Shown here in pieces: positions 8,295 to 17,379 of a DNA stretch of 64,000 nt. Each line of letters opens with the position of its first letter. Positions within the stretch are counted from its first letter, which is position 1. The DNA is taken from NCBI GenBank assembly GCA_021769885.1, contig JAETSA010000004.1:1-64000 (forward strand), read 5' to 3'. This DNA is from Bacillota bacterium (GTDB lineage Bacteria > Bacillota > Clostridia > Oscillospirales > Acutalibacteraceae). A program made the translations under genes and the position numbers. The notes under the pieces are model-generated. The model made no database searches and was not told the DNA's origin. It worked only from the letters and a program-made list of their open reading frames with translations.

Positions 8295-8553
8295 ATACAC
8301 GGTAAAACAGCGTATTCAACAGCAAAAGAAGAATCACGCCCGGTGTACCGCCGATGGCAGAAACGGCAAGATGCCCCCAATTCAGCGGCAGATGCACGCC
8401 GAAAAAGCCGCCCGCGAAATTCGCGGCAAAAAATGCGGCAACGCCCTGCACCCCCGATAGCAAAAGTGCACTTACAAAGCGTTTGGTTCGAAGCATAGAC
8501 AGTAAAATTGCTCCGCCGCCCGCAATCAGCACCGCATAAATCCATCCTGTCAT
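8293..8553 (-). CDS. bofA: BofA family protein (pro-sigma-K processing inhibitor type)
   Basis: 86 residues, with GGGAGTG upstream of the ATG. Hydrophobic segments span about 3-20 and 29-50, with a third at 62-84. The conserved core runs SALLLSGVQGVAAFFAANF, then GVHLPLN and a final GTPGVILLLLLNTLF, which matches the BofA family (PF07441). In Bacillus, BofA holds the SpoIVFB protease inactive in the outer forespore membrane until sigma-K is needed. Many Clostridia keep a short homologue without an obvious SpoIVFB partner, and none is seen here. The gene is isolated from other sporulation genes; the 152 bases to the next gene show nothing clear beyond its ribosome site. Confidence 0.82.
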   Translation of the reverse strand: MTGWIYAVLIAGGGAILLSMLRTKRFVSALLLSGVQGVAAFFAANFAGGFFGVHLPLNWGHLAVSAIGGTPGVILLLLLNTLFYRV

Positions 8554-8705
8554 TTCAACACACTCCCTTGTAGGATGATTTTTATAAAATCCAAAAATCG
8601 CCTTTTACAAAAATTATATGCCCTGAAAAAAACAATCATTCCAACTGTTTAATTTGTGCACTTGCGAATATACTGAATAGAGAGAACGTTTTACGGAGGG
8701 GTTTT

Positions 8706-8900
8706 ATGCATAACGGCGGCAGTATGTACGAACAATTTTGCGTGGAGCAAAACAAAAACATTTTATTAGAGGAATGTTTCTCAGAAAACGGCGAATGCTC
8801 CATTCTCTGCCATCATCGGCACATTTGCCAAAAAGAGGGCTGTCCATATTTGGAGCGGCTGCGGCAGAGCATACAAATTTCTAAAAATTTGCAAAATTAA
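8706..8900 (+). CDS. Small Cys/His-rich protein of unknown function
   Basis: 64 residues behind a very good ribosome site (ACGGAGGGG, 6 bases from ATG). Cysteines and histidines cluster at CSILCHHRHICQKEGCPY, a possible zinc or metal site of the C-x3-C-H-H-x-H-x-C-x4-C kind; two more cysteines lie upstream. No signal peptide is present, and the C-terminus is a basic polar helix. I do not recognise the family. The strong translation signal and cysteine spacing make it a likely real gene. It stands alone between divergent bofA and the propeller-like gene. Confidence 0.6.
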   Translation: MHNGGSMYEQFCVEQNKNILLEECFSENGECSILCHHRHICQKEGCPYLERLRQSIQISKNLQN

Positions 8901-8992
8901 ATCGAAACGGTTGACCGAATATAAAAAATTTAGTAGAATATTGTTATAGATTTATTTGAATTTCTTCTTTTATATATATTCGGTGATTAAAA

Positions 8993-9664
8993 ATGATAAA
9001 AATTTTGGACTGTGATATCGTGGATATCATACCCTTTTCCTGCGGCGTTATTTTTTCGAAAATGGATATGATCGGCGAGGGAAAATGCAAGGTATCCTTT
9101 TACGGCTTTGATGTGCAAAAAATGCGCAATGCGCCTGTGACGCGCAATGTATATATGCTGAACAAATTCGGCAACGGCTACAAACGGATTGTGGATGCAA
9201 TCGGCGATTATTTGAACTGCGATGCAGACAGCTTTATGGGAAACGGCACGGTGCTTGTTTACCCGACGGGTGAAACGGGTGTGTTTGACTACGAGGGTAA
9301 AAACACGTGGGTCGGCGATTTGCTGTATCACGACTGCCCCGTGCAGGATGTGGCGGCGGACGGCAACCAAATTTGGTGCACTGTCCCCGACCAAAACGCC
9401 ATCATCAGCTATTCGATTGCGCACAAGAAGTTTTATATGCGCATCGGCGGCGAAAATTCCACAGCATTCAGTATGCCGACCTCTTTGGTCAAATACGGTA
9501 ACGAGCTGTTTGTCTGCAACGCAGGTTCTTACAAAATCCGCACTGTGAATTTAAAGGACTATTCCGTCCGCGATTTTCGCACCTTTGACGAGCCCGTACG
9601 GCGGTATCTGCGTTCCTGCGGGAAGGAAATCGTCCAACTGGATTCAGGCGTATATATATTATAA
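8993..9664 (+). CDS. Unknown protein, possible beta-propeller fragment
   Basis: 223 residues, soluble, without signal peptide. It is rich in beta strands with spaced repeats such as GETGVFDYEGKNTWVGDLL, then VQDVAADGNQIWCTVPDQNAIISY, then SLVKYGNELFVCNAGSYKIRTV. The phrases 'query, aromatic, value, x-D/N' repeat roughly every 45 residues, as in NHL or WD-type blades, but at most four blades are present, too few for a closed propeller on its own. I cannot name the family. It is followed by a terminator and precedes the GH127 gene, whose own ribosome site is separate. Confidence 0.6.
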   Translation: MIKILDCDIVDIIPFSCGVIFSKMDMIGEGKCKVSFYGFDVQKMRNAPVTRNVYMLNKFGNGYKRIVDAIGDYLNCDADSFMGNGTVLVYPTGETGVFDYEGKNTWVGDLLYHDCPVQDVAADGNQIWCTVPDQNAIISYSIAHKKFYMRIGGENSTAFSMPTSLVKYGNELFVCNAGSYKIRTVNLKDYSVRDFRTFDEPVRRYLRSCGKEIVQLDSGVYIL

Positions 9665-9670
9665 AATTTC

Positions 9671-9703
9671 ACCCAAGCGTTTGCGAAAAAACGCTTGGGT
9701 TTT
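9671..9703 (+). terminator. Intrinsic terminator
   Basis: ACCCAAGCGT (9671-9680) pairs with ACGCTTGGGT (9691-9700) and is followed by TTTT. It closes the propeller-like gene and separates it from the GH127 gene. Confidence 0.85.
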
Positions 9704-9731
9704 ATATTCGAATCGATTATCGGAGGCCTCT

Positions 9732-11645
9732 ATGCACACACAGGAATTTTCAAGTCATTTGCAAATACGGGATGTTATTATAGACGACCCTTTTTGGAAT
9801 GAAATCGTAAAACGCGTAAGACAAAAAGTACTGCCATATCAATATCAAGCTCTGTCCGACTGTGTGGACGGCGCTGAAAAGAGCCACTGTATTGAGAATT
9901 TTTTGAAGGCCAAGTCGGTCAATGCACGGCGAAAAGCAGGGCTTCCCGTAAAAAAATATCCTGTGGACAAATGGCAATATACAGAAGAAAATACAGATGA
10001 AAATGCTTTCTTGGGATGGGTATTTCAGGACAGCGATGTTTACAAATGGCTGGAAGCAGTCGGATATTTTCTGCAGGAATACAGAGATTCGGCGTTGGAA
10101 TCCAAAGCGGATGCTTTTATCCGTGCAATTTGCGACGCGCAAATGGATAACGGCTACTTAGACACGCTGTATATCATCAACGACATAGACAAAGCCTTTA
10201 CCAATTTGCGTGATCATCACGAGCTTTACTGTTTCGGCCATTTGGCTGAGGCAGCACTCAGCATTTACCGTGCTACAAAGGATGACAGACTGTTAAACGC
10301 CGCTTATCGGTTTGCCGATTTAATTTGCGAAACATTTTGCCATAGCAAAAAAAGAGGCTATGACGGACACGAAATTGCCGAAATGGCACTGGTAAAGCTT
10401 TACCGAGAGAGCGGCAATCTTGCATACCTGCACACGGCGAAATTTATGATTGAAGAACGGGGAAAGCAGCCGTACTATTTCGACATAGAGCACGGCAAGC
10501 ATACGGACGGTACGGCGTATCGATATAATCAGGCGCACTGCCAGCCAAAGCATCAAAAAGAGGCTGTAGGTCACGCTGTAAGAGGTGTCTATCTTTACAG
10601 TGCTATGGCTGACCTTGCCAAAGAATGCAAAGATACCGAATTGGAATGCGCCTGTAAAAGTATATGGAGCAATATTGTAAACAAAAAGCTTTATATCACC
10701 GGCGGCATCGGTGCAACCGTACACGGTGAAGCCTTTTCGTTTGATTACGATTTACCGAACGACTTAGCGTATGCCGAAACCTGCGCCTCTATCGGTCTTA
10801 TCTTTTTTGCCCAGCGTATGTCCGAATTGGAAATCCGCGCAAACTACGCCGATGTTTTGGAACGTGCGCTATACAACACGGTTTTATCCGGTATGTCTGC
10901 GGACGGGAACGCATTCTTTTATGTGAACCCGTTAGAGGTTCTGCCGCAGGCGTCTAAAGAGGACAGCCGCAAACAGCATATCCGTCCCGTCAGGCAAAAA
11001 TGGTTTTCCTGTGCTTGCTGTCCGCCGAATCTCGCGCGGTTGATTGGGTCACTGCAAAAATATATCTATACCGTAAACAGCAGCACGGTATTTCTGCATC
11101 AATTCATCTGCGGCAAAGCCGATTTTTCTTATGGCGAACTGCAATTGACAAAGCAAGGCACGCAATTTTGCATTAAAATTCGAGCCCAAAAAGAATGCGC
11201 ACTTGCTGTTCGTATTCCGGAATGGTGCAACAACTTTGACATCAACTGTAAATATACAGTAAAAAACGGCTATGCTTTTATTGAAATCCGGCACAGCGCG
11301 GAAATCACATTGGATTTACATATGCAGCCAAGACTCGTGAAATGCTCAAACCGCGTGCGGGCTAATGTCGGCAAAGTCGCCGTTATGAGAGGTCCTGTGG
11401 TATATTGCTTAGAAGAAGCAGATAACGGCAAAGATTTACAGATGTTGAAGCTGGACAGCACGCAACCGTTGGAATACAGGGATGGCTGTATCTATGCACA
11501 GGGGATTCGGGAAAAAGCCGATGAATCGCTTTACAGCACTTACAGTGAACGCGCTTTTACAAAATGCACATTAAAATTTGTTCCCTATTACACCTGGGGC
11601 AACCGAGGCGAAAACGAAATGTGCGTATATGTGCGTGTAGAATAA
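9732..11645 (+). CDS. GH127 beta-L-arabinofuranosidase
   Basis: 637 residues from ATG 9732 (CGGAGG upstream); the longer frame to 9585 would run through the terminator. The (alpha/alpha)6 barrel region includes DAQMDNGYLDT, YCFGHLAEAALS and YITGGIGATVHGEAF. The zinc/catalytic set of GH127 is intact: Glu349 and Cys351 in YAETCAS, and Cys429-Cys430 in WFSCACCPPNL; these correspond to Glu338/Cys340 and Cys417/Cys418 of the characterised Bifidobacterium HypBA1, with near-identical spacing. A beta-sandwich domain follows. The enzyme removes beta-linked arabinofuranose from plant hydroxyproline-rich glycoproteins or similar glycans. There is no signal peptide, so it acts in the cytoplasm on imported oligosaccharides. 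No transporter genes are adjacent. Confidence 0.93.
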   Translation: MHTQEFSSHLQIRDVIIDDPFWNEIVKRVRQKVLPYQYQALSDCVDGAEKSHCIENFLKAKSVNARRKAGLPVKKYPVDKWQYTEENTDENAFLGWVFQDSDVYKWLEAVGYFLQEYRDSALESKADAFIRAICDAQMDNGYLDTLYIINDIDKAFTNLRDHHELYCFGHLAEAALSIYRATKDDRLLNAAYRFADLICETFCHSKKRGYDGHEIAEMALVKLYRESGNLAYLHTAKFMIEERGKQPYYFDIEHGKHTDGTAYRYNQAHCQPKHQKEAVGHAVRGVYLYSAMADLAKECKDTELECACKSIWSNIVNKKLYITGGIGATVHGEAFSFDYDLPNDLAYAETCASIGLIFFAQRMSELEIRANYADVLERALYNTVLSGMSADGNAFFYVNPLEVLPQASKEDSRKQHIRPVRQKWFSCACCPPNLARLIGSLQKYIYTVNSSTVFLHQFICGKADFSYGELQLTKQGTQFCIKIRAQKECALAVRIPEWCNNFDINCKYTVKNGYAFIEIRHSAEITLDLHMQPRLVKCSNRVRANVGKVAVMRGPVVYCLEEADNGKDLQMLKLDSTQPLEYRDGCIYAQGIREKADESLYSTYSERAFTKCTLKFVPYYTWGNRGENEMCVYVRVE

Positions 11646-11704
11646 AACTGCATCGGAGACCAAAAAAGCAAAACCGATTTTTTGACAAAGCAACTGAAAC
11701 AAAC

Positions 11705-11742
11705 ACAACACCCCGCCGTGCAAAACAGCGGGGTGTTGTTAT
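11705..11742. terminator. Convergent terminator between GH127 and GNAT genes
   Basis: ACAACACCCCGC (11705-11716) pairs exactly with GCGGGGTGTTGT (11728-11739) and is followed by a T-rich stretch. It ends the GH127 transcript and, being nearly symmetric, probably also the minus-strand GNAT transcript that stops at 11744. Confidence 0.85.
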
Positions 11743-11743
11743 T

Positions 11744-12178
11744 TTAAACTCGTTTTAAAAATCGAAGCTGTACTTTTTCTTCCGAAAAACCTGCGTGGCG
11801 GTAAAAGGTATGGGCATCTGTACGCATACCGCCGGAGTTCAGGCGTATCCCGACTGCACCTACGTCTACTGCCCACTGCTCTGTTTTTGCAAGCAGAGCA
11901 GTGCCGATGCCTTGACGGCGAAATTCCGAAGAAACGGCAAACCCGAGTATATTGACAAGCAGGTCAAAATACAGCGTTTTATAGATTTCTGCGTGTACAA
12001 AACCAACAACCGTACCGTCCTGTTCCGCAACAAATACGCGTTCACGCGCAGAATCGCATTGGGACAGACGTGTTTGCACAGTTGCATCTGTACACGCATA
12101 CCCCAAAGACTCTCGACACAGCATAGCGATTGCGGCAGTGTCTTCGGAAGATGCCGTACGAATTGTAAACTCCGACAT
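11744..12178 (-). CDS. GNAT family N-acetyltransferase
   Basis: 144 residues. The acetyl-CoA loop is present as VSSEFRRQGIGTALLAK (motif A, R/Q-x-x-G-x-G/A), preceded by the central strand GFVHAEIY and followed by IRLNSGGMRTDAHTFYRHAGF, the motif B segment with the usual Tyr-x-x-x-GF. The length is that of a single GNAT domain. Likely a small-molecule or antibiotic-type acetyltransferase; the acceptor cannot be inferred. It is a single-gene unit converging with GH127 through a shared terminator, with a dispersed-repeat region upstream. Confidence 0.88.
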   Translation of the reverse strand: MSEFTIRTASSEDTAAIAMLCRESLGYACTDATVQTRLSQCDSARERVFVAEQDGTVVGFVHAEIYKTLYFDLLVNILGFAVSSEFRRQGIGTALLAKTEQWAVDVGAVGIRLNSGGMRTDAHTFYRHAGFSEEKVQLRFLKRV

Positions 12179-12213
12179 TTTGGTTCACCTGCTGTTGGTA
12201 TTTCTGACTCGTA

Positions 12214-12404
12214 GCGAATCGCCCGAGCTCGGTCGGATTTTCTGCAAGCCCTACGGCGGACATGGAAGTCCGCCACTACGCGTAAATTGAATTTATTTTG
12301 TGCAGATTTTACGGAACAACACAGAGGTTGTTCCCTACGGTTTTTAAATCAAATTTACTCAGTGCTGTATGAGATCCTTCGCTCGCTCAGAATGACACAG
12401 TTTT
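12214..12404. repeat. Dispersed palindromic repeat cluster, copy A
   Basis: Short inverted modules follow each other: GGCGGACATGGAAGTCCGCC (12253-12272); GGAACAACACAGAGGTTGTTCC (about 12313-12334) ending in CTACG; and the module GAGATCCTTCGCTCGCTCAG near 12371. The GGAAC...GTTCCCTACG module recurs near 26262-26298 and inverted near 26084-26108. This is non-coding, REP/MITE-like sequence. It occupies the gap between the GNAT and Clp genes. Confidence 0.6.
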
Positions 12405-12405
12405 T

Positions 12406-14751
12406 TTATTCTACAGACAGCACAATCTCGCCGTTTTGGGCGGTGAGGCGAATCACCTTTATCGGTTCGCCGTAATGCGCCACGAGATAAGACGAAATTT
12501 TATCCTCTGCGTTACGGCGGATGACATTGCGTAAATCGCGTGCACCGCGCACATTGCCGTCCATTTTTTCGACAAGGGCTTTGGGCACGGCCTCGGTATA
12601 TTCTAACACAACGGATTTGTCGCGCAGGGCGGTTTTCAGCTCGTCAAGCATCAGCACGGCGATACGTGCATAATCTTCGCTTGAAAGCTCGTTAAACACA
12701 ACAATTTCATCCACACGTCCGATAAACTCGGGGCGCAGAAATTCGCGCAGTGCCTGAATTGCCAATTCGCGCTTGACATCGCTCGGTGCTTTACCGAAGC
12801 CCATAGCGGCGGTTTTCCGTTCACTGCCCGCGTTTGAGGTCATAATAATGACCGTATTCGCAAAACTGACGGTGCGCCCGTGCGCGTCGTTCGTTTTGCC
12901 TTCATCAAGAATCTGCAACAGGATGTTCATAACATCGGGATGCGCTTTTTCAATTTCATCAAACAAAATGATGGAATACGGTTTTCTGCGCACCTTTTCC
13001 GTCAGCTGACCTGCCTCGTCATAGCCGACATAGCCGGGCGGCGAGCCGATTAGGCGGGAAACGGAGTGCTTCTCCATAAATTCGGACATATCGAGGCGAA
13101 TGAGTGTTTCAGGCGTATCAAACAACTCATAGGAAAGCTGTTTAACCAATTCCGTTTTGCCGACGCCTGTAGGGCCGACGAAAATAAAGGACGCAGGACG
13201 CTTCTGCACAGAAAGCTGCACACGGCTGCGCTTAATTGCGGCGGCGACCAAATCGACGGCGGCATCCTGCCCAATCAAATGGGCTTTCAGCCGTTCTTCC
13301 ATACCGACCAACCGTTTTACATCGCCGTCCACGATTTTGGTGGTCGGAATACCTGTCCAAAGATTAATCACCTTGGCAAGGTCTTCCTCTGTTACGAAAT
13401 TGTCGCTCGCTTTTTCCCGAAGCTCGGCTTCCTTGCCGTCACAGGCAAGCAATTCCGTACGAATGGACGCGAGCGCGGCATACTGCTCGTTTTTCTTTTG
13501 CTCGTCATTTTCGGTTTCTGTCGCCGAAACGAGTTCTTCTTCCTGCGATTTTAAATCAGCAATATGCTTTAAAAACAGCTCGTAATCGCTGATAGCTTTA
13601 TTGCGCAGATTCGCGCAGGTGCACGCCTCATCCAAAAGGTCGATTGCCTTGTCAGGCAAAAAGCGGTCGGTAATATACCGCTCGGAAAGCGTGACGGCTT
13701 TATAGACCAAGGTATCGGAAATCTGCACCTTGTGGTAATCCTCGTAATACTTTTTGATGCCCAACAACATTTCGTAGGCATCGTCAATCGACGGTTCTTC
13801 CACCTTAACGGGCTGGAAGCGGCGTTCGAGCGCGGCATCCTTTTCAATATTTTTACGGTACTCGTTAAAGGTCGTTGCGCCGATGACCTGAATCTCGCCG
13901 CGGGAAAGCGCGGGCTTCATAATATTCGCCGCGTTCATCGTACCCTCGGCGTCACCTGTGCCGACTAAGTTATGCACCTCATCAATAAACAGAATGATAT
14001 TGCCCTCGGACTTCACTTCATCGATAAGCCCTTTAATACGGCTTTCGAACTGTCCGCGGAACTGCGTGCCTGCGACGAGCGCAGTTAAATCAAGCAAATG
14101 AATTTCCTTGTCGGCAAGCTTTGCGGGCACTTCGCCTGCCGCAATTTTCTGCGCCAAGCCCTCGGCAATCGCCGTTTTACCGACACCGGGTTCACCGATA
14201 AAGCACGGATTGTTTTTCGTACGGCGGCAGAGAATCTGTACCGTGCGGTAAATTTCACGGTCGCGCCCGATGATACGGTCTAATTTGCCGTCGCGTGCAC
14301 GTTCGGTCAAATCTGTGCAATAAAGCGACAGATATTTGCGTTTTTTATTTTTACTGCCCTGCTTTTTCGGCGTCTTCCCCTGCCCTTTTTTCGGCTCTTC
14401 CACCACAGATACCTCGGACGGGTCAATTAAATCGCCGTCCTCTTCCTGTTTGGGATTCTGCATACCGGGGAAAAGTCCTTGCATAAAGGACAGCGGCAGT
14501 GCGCCGCCGGGCTGGAAGCCATCCTCGCCGTCCATACCCTCCATCATCTGCTCCATCTGCGCGGAAACCTCTTCCATTTCGTCCTCGGTAATCCCCATTT
14601 GCTGCATAATTTGCTTCACGGGGCCGATATTCAGCTCCATCGCACATTTAATGCAAAGTCCCTCGCTGGTGGTTTTCTCCCCTTCCACCTTTGAGATGAA
14701 AAAGACAGCAGGATTTTTGTGGCATCTGCTGCAAAGCATATTTTTGTTCAT
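12406..14751 (-). CDS. Clp/HSP100 AAA+ ATPase with N-terminal zinc finger (ClpE/ClpC-like)
   Basis: About 781 residues from ATG 14751 (GAGGAA upstream). The N-terminus is a ClpE-type zinc finger, CSRCHKNPA with CIKCAMEL, followed by a Met/Gln-rich linker. AAA+ module 1 has GEPGVGKTA (Walker A) and [10 protein letters not shown] (Walker B); module 2 has [10 protein letters not shown] and [12 protein letters not shown], then the sensor region [10 protein letters not shown]. The classical double Clp-N repeat is missing. Such unfoldases feed ClpP or disaggregate proteins, and the zinc finger often mediates oligomerisation or McsB-type control. It is the last gene of the long ruvC-led run, 13 bases after pgsA. 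Expression control by CtsR cannot be seen. Confidence 0.92.
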   Translation of the reverse strand: MNKNMLCSRCHKNPAVFFISKVEGEKTTSEGLCIKCAMELNIGPVKQIMQQMGITEDEMEEVSAQMEQMMEGMDGEDGFQPGGALPLSFMQGLFPGMQNPKQEEDGDLIDPSEVSVVEEPKKGQGKTPKKQGSKNKKRKYLSLYCTDLTERARDGKLDRIIGRDREIYRTVQILCRRTKNNPCFIGEPGVGKTAIAEGLAQKIAAGEVPAKLADKEIHLLDLTALVAGTQFRGQFESRIKGLIDEVKSEGNIILFIDEVHNLVGTGDAEGTMNAANIMKPALSRGEIQVIGATTFNEYRKNIEKDAALERRFQPVKVEEPSIDDAYEMLLGIKKYYEDYHKVQISDTLVYKAVTLSERYITDRFLPDKAIDLLDEACTCANLRNKAISDYELFLKHIADLKSQEEELVSATETENDEQKKNEQYAALASIRTELLACDGKEAELREKASDNFVTEEDLAKVINLWTGIPTTKIVDGDVKRLVGMEERLKAHLIGQDAAVDLVAAAIKRSRVQLSVQKRPASFIFVGPTGVGKTELVKQLSYELFDTPETLIRLDMSEFMEKHSVSRLIGSPPGYVGYDEAGQLTEKVRRKPYSIILFDEIEKAHPDVMNILLQILDEGKTNDAHGRTVSFANTVIIMTSNAGSERKTAAMGFGKAPSDVKRELAIQALREFLRPEFIGRVDEIVVFNELSSEDYARIAVLMLDELKTALRDKSVVLEYTEAVPKALVEKMDGNVRGARDLRNVIRRNAEDKISSYLVAHYGEPIKVIRLTAQNGEIVLSVE

Positions 14752-14764
14752 CAAGATTTATTCC

Positions 14765-15391
14765 TCAGTTCTTTTTTGCGTGTTTGTCTTTAAATTGCTT
14801 ATAGGTATTCGGCACATAGCTCAACAGTGCAACAAAGGTGAGCACCGCCGAAATAATCACCAATGCGATCATCACAGGAGACGGCAGTGTGAACCACGTG
14901 CGCAGGGCGCCGATTTCAGGTCCGAACGCGATAACCAACACCATCACGGCGTAAAATACAAAGGTGGCAACCTTGCCGTAAATTTCCGCAGCCACAGGGC
15001 GCAGTCCGCAGGCAAGCATAATTGCGCCGACCACAACCATCAGCAGTTCCTTAAACAGGAAGAATAAGAACACCCATTTGAACCACTGCATAGTGGGATC
15101 TGTGGATTTGTTAAATTCCAAAAAGATAACAACGGCAATTGTAATTTGCGTCAGCTTATCTGCAACGGGGTCCAGCATTTTGCCGAGTTCACTGATTTGA
15201 TTAAATTTGCGGGCGATTTTACCGTCAAAAAAGTCTGTAAGCCCCGAAACAATCAAAATAACGACCGCCCAGCCGATATGCCCATTGTAAAACAGTACGC
15301 CGAAGACGGGGATCAGCAAAATACGAATCAAGCTTAAAAGATTCGGTACAGTCAGACAGCCTGTGAACAGACTTTTCAGATTTTCTTTCAT
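14765..15391 (-). CDS. pgsA: CDP-diacylglycerol-glycerol-3-phosphate 3-phosphatidyltransferase
   Basis: 208 residues, six hydrophobic segments. The CDP-alcohol phosphotransferase signature D-G-x2-A-R-x8-G-x3-D-x3-D is complete (DGKIARKFNQISELGKMLDP, then VADK). The N-terminus TVPNLLSLIRILLIPVF is typical of PgsA rather than phosphatidylserine synthase. It makes phosphatidylglycerol phosphate at the membrane, the committed step to phosphatidylglycerol and cardiolipin. The C-terminus is extended by about 30 residues ending in a lysine-rich tail. It lies between cvpA and the Clp gene in the same operon with gaps of 13 bases on both sides. Confidence 0.93.
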   Translation of the reverse strand: MKENLKSLFTGCLTVPNLLSLIRILLIPVFGVLFYNGHIGWAVVILIVSGLTDFFDGKIARKFNQISELGKMLDPVADKLTQITIAVVIFLEFNKSTDPTMQWFKWVFLFFLFKELLMVVVGAIMLACGLRPVAAEIYGKVATFVFYAVMVLVIAFGPEIGALRTWFTLPSPVMIALVIISAVLTFVALLSYVPNTYKQFKDKHAKKN

Positions 15392-15404
15392 ACAAACACC
15401 TCAT

Positions 15405-16097
15405 TTAAAATAACTGTGTAATCGGCAAGCTGCCGACAAAGCTGACAATGTGTGAAGCCTGCAGTGCTTCGCGGTATGCTGTGTCTGCATACGGTGCAAT
15501 CGCGGTCAACAGCAAAGCGGCAACCAGCACGAATGCGCACCCCTTGAGCGCACCGAACACGCCGCCGAGCAAAGCATTCACATTTTTGACAATGGGAACC
15601 TTAAAGAGCTTTGAAAGCACTTTCGCAAGCCAATCGAATACCCCACCGAGTACGGCAAACAGCATCAGGAACAGCACCGCGCGAAGCACTGCCTCGCAAA
15701 CGGGCTTTGCAATATTCTCATTCAGCAGTTTTGCCGCATCTGTGCCGCTGTAGCCGCCGTTTGCAATCTGCTCTGTCAGTGCGGCGACCGTAGAATCACT
15801 GCCTTCGGCATATCGCTTTGCAAAATCCGGCAGACTTTGCAGCACGGCAGACGCCTTTTTGACGGAAGTCGCGCCCTCGGGCGTATCCAGCTTCTCTTCA
15901 ATTTCGCTTTCCACGCGTGCGGACAGCAAATTGTCATAACACGCAGTTGCCATCGGTGTGCAAAGCTGTGCCGCCAAAAGGATTGCCGCCGCGAATGCGA
16001 CCAATTCGAGGACTGTGCGGACAAGTCCTTTTTTGGCACTGACAATTACGGAAATCAGCACAACGGCAAGTAAGCCTAAATCGATTGCAAGGCTCAA
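15405..16097 (-). CDS. cvpA: CvpA family membrane protein
   Basis: About 230 residues. A TTG start at 16097 is chosen because GAGGTGA lies 4 bases before it; the GTG at 16106 would sit inside that ribosome site. The N-terminus has two membrane helices around ISVIVSAKKGLVRTVLELV, the diagnostic 'KGL(V/I)R' loop of CvpA/colicin V production proteins, and the C-terminus has two more helices (LFAVLGGVFDWLAKVL; GCAFVLVAALLLTAIAP). A soluble stretch between them is rich in Ser and Glu. CvpA proteins affect envelope homeostasis; the biochemical role is unknown. It lies in the ruvC-led operon after the DUF5711 gene. Confidence 0.83.
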   Translation of the reverse strand: MSLAIDLGLLAVVLISVIVSAKKGLVRTVLELVAFAAAILLAAQLCTPMATACYDNLLSARVESEIEEKLDTPEGATSVKKASAVLQSLPDFAKRYAEGSDSTVAALTEQIANGGYSGTDAAKLLNENIAKPVCEAVLRAVLFLMLFAVLGGVFDWLAKVLSKLFKVPIVKNVNALLGGVFGALKGCAFVLVAALLLTAIAPYADTAYREALQASHIVSFVGSLPITQLF

Positions 16098-16153
16098 AGG
16101 AATCACCTCGTTCTTTTATTGTAACATAGTAAGCACCGAAAAACAACCTGAAA

Positions 16154-17365
16154 TCAGTCCGGCTGTGCAGATGTTGTTTCCGTTGTTTCAACGGTTTCTG
16201 CTGTTTTATAGCATTTTACGCCGCTGATTGCATACACATACGTGTTTTTTCCGTCCGTAAAGGGACGGATGCCGTCGGCGTCCACGGGACTGCGTCCCAC
16301 CTGCTCGCCTTTTCGGTTAAAGCTGTAAAGGTAGTTGTCGGTCAGTACCGAAACATATACAGAATCGCACGACACGCCCTTTACGCTTTCGTCAATCTCG
16401 GTTTCAAACTGCAAAGCACCCTTACGGTCGTAAAGGCGTATGATTTTCGACGCAGAGCTGCCGTATTTGGAAAGAGATACAACCGTACAGCCGCTGTCAT
16501 CGGTATATACACAGGACAGCGTATTTAAGGACAAATCCTCCTCCAAAATCGGCGTTGTGCCGTCAATCACGGTAAATACATTTTTGCCCGTCAAAAGTAA
16601 GCTGTCGCCGGAAAGGAATGCAAGCCCCGAAACAACCGAATCATAGGAGAAGGACGCAATCGGCTCGTTATAATCGAAATCAAAAATATGCACCTTTGTA
16701 TACAGCGCGCCGTCTTTCGCACCGACCACGGACACCGCCGCACGCTTACCGTCGGCAGAAACAGCGGTTGCAATAATGTTTTCGGAAGCACAGTTCCAAA
16801 TAAAAATCTCTTTGTGGCGTTTATCGAACACCGTCAGCTTGCTTTGCGAGTTCTCGCCCCGAGCGGCAACGGCAAGCGTGCCGTTTTTGCCGAGCGCACC
16901 TGTTAAAAGCTTTTGCTCGCTTTGCCCTTCCACCAGTATCTTTGTTTTGGAAAGCACACGATAGCTGTTTTCGCCGACATCCAAAAGCAGCACACGTCCG
17001 CCGGCACTGCTCGCCACGGGAGAAGAAAAGGCGTGCTGTTGTTCGCCGAAACGACGTGCGGTCGCATCCAGGGAAAAGGTGATATCATCCCCAATCACAA
17101 ACAAATCCGACCCAACGGATATCACATTTCGAACACCTGTGCTTTCGAAATAATACGGATACCCATCGCCGCGTTTGGCACCGGAAACCAGTGCCTCCAA
17201 AGAATCTCCGACACTGGAAAACGTGATATTGCCGAGCCGATTTGCACCGATGACAATCAAAATCAAAAGCACACAAATGACGCAGACCGCTTTGAGCACA
17301 GACAAAAGGCGCGCCTGCCCCTTTCCGCTCTTTTTCGGTTTTTTACGAGCATCCTTCTCTGCCAT
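16154..17365 (-). CDS. DUF5711-type membrane-anchored beta-propeller protein
   Basis: 403 residues from ATG 17365 (GGGTGAAGG upstream). A lysine-rich cytoplasmic N-terminus (KDARKKPKKSGKG) is followed by one TM helix (LLSVLKAVCVICVLLILIVI) and then an extracellular domain built of repeated four-stranded blades: LFVIGDDITFSLD, GRVLLLDVGENSYRVL, LTVFDKRHKEIFIWN, VHIFDFDYNEPIASF, IIRLYDRKGALQFET and LYSFNRKGEQVGRS. This gives a seven- or eight-bladed propeller. Threonine-rich residues end the protein. DUF5711 proteins are common in Clostridia next to cvpA, but no activity is known. The 14-base spacing after truA and 56-base spacing to cvpA support the operon. Confidence 0.78.
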   Translation of the reverse strand: MAEKDARKKPKKSGKGQARLLSVLKAVCVICVLLILIVIGANRLGNITFSSVGDSLEALVSGAKRGDGYPYYFESTGVRNVISVGSDLFVIGDDITFSLDATARRFGEQQHAFSSPVASSAGGRVLLLDVGENSYRVLSKTKILVEGQSEQKLLTGALGKNGTLAVAARGENSQSKLTVFDKRHKEIFIWNCASENIIATAVSADGKRAAVSVVGAKDGALYTKVHIFDFDYNEPIASFSYDSVVSGLAFLSGDSLLLTGKNVFTVIDGTTPILEEDLSLNTLSCVYTDDSGCTVVSLSKYGSSASKIIRLYDRKGALQFETEIDESVKGVSCDSVYVSVLTDNYLYSFNRKGEQVGRSPVDADGIRPFTDGKNTYVYAISGVKCYKTAETVETTETTSAQPD

Positions 17366-17379
17366 ACCTTCACCCCGCG

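Noticed and set aside
8006-8545. Overlapping frames of 75-98 codons in and around the 270-bp element and bofA
   Set aside because: Low-complexity, Cys/Arg-rich translations without ribosome sites; they overlap the inverted-repeat element or are antisense to bofA.
9585-9731. Longer N-terminus for the GH127 protein
   Set aside because: It would run through the terminator at 9671-9703 and overlap the previous gene; CGGAGG and the family N-terminus support ATG 9732.
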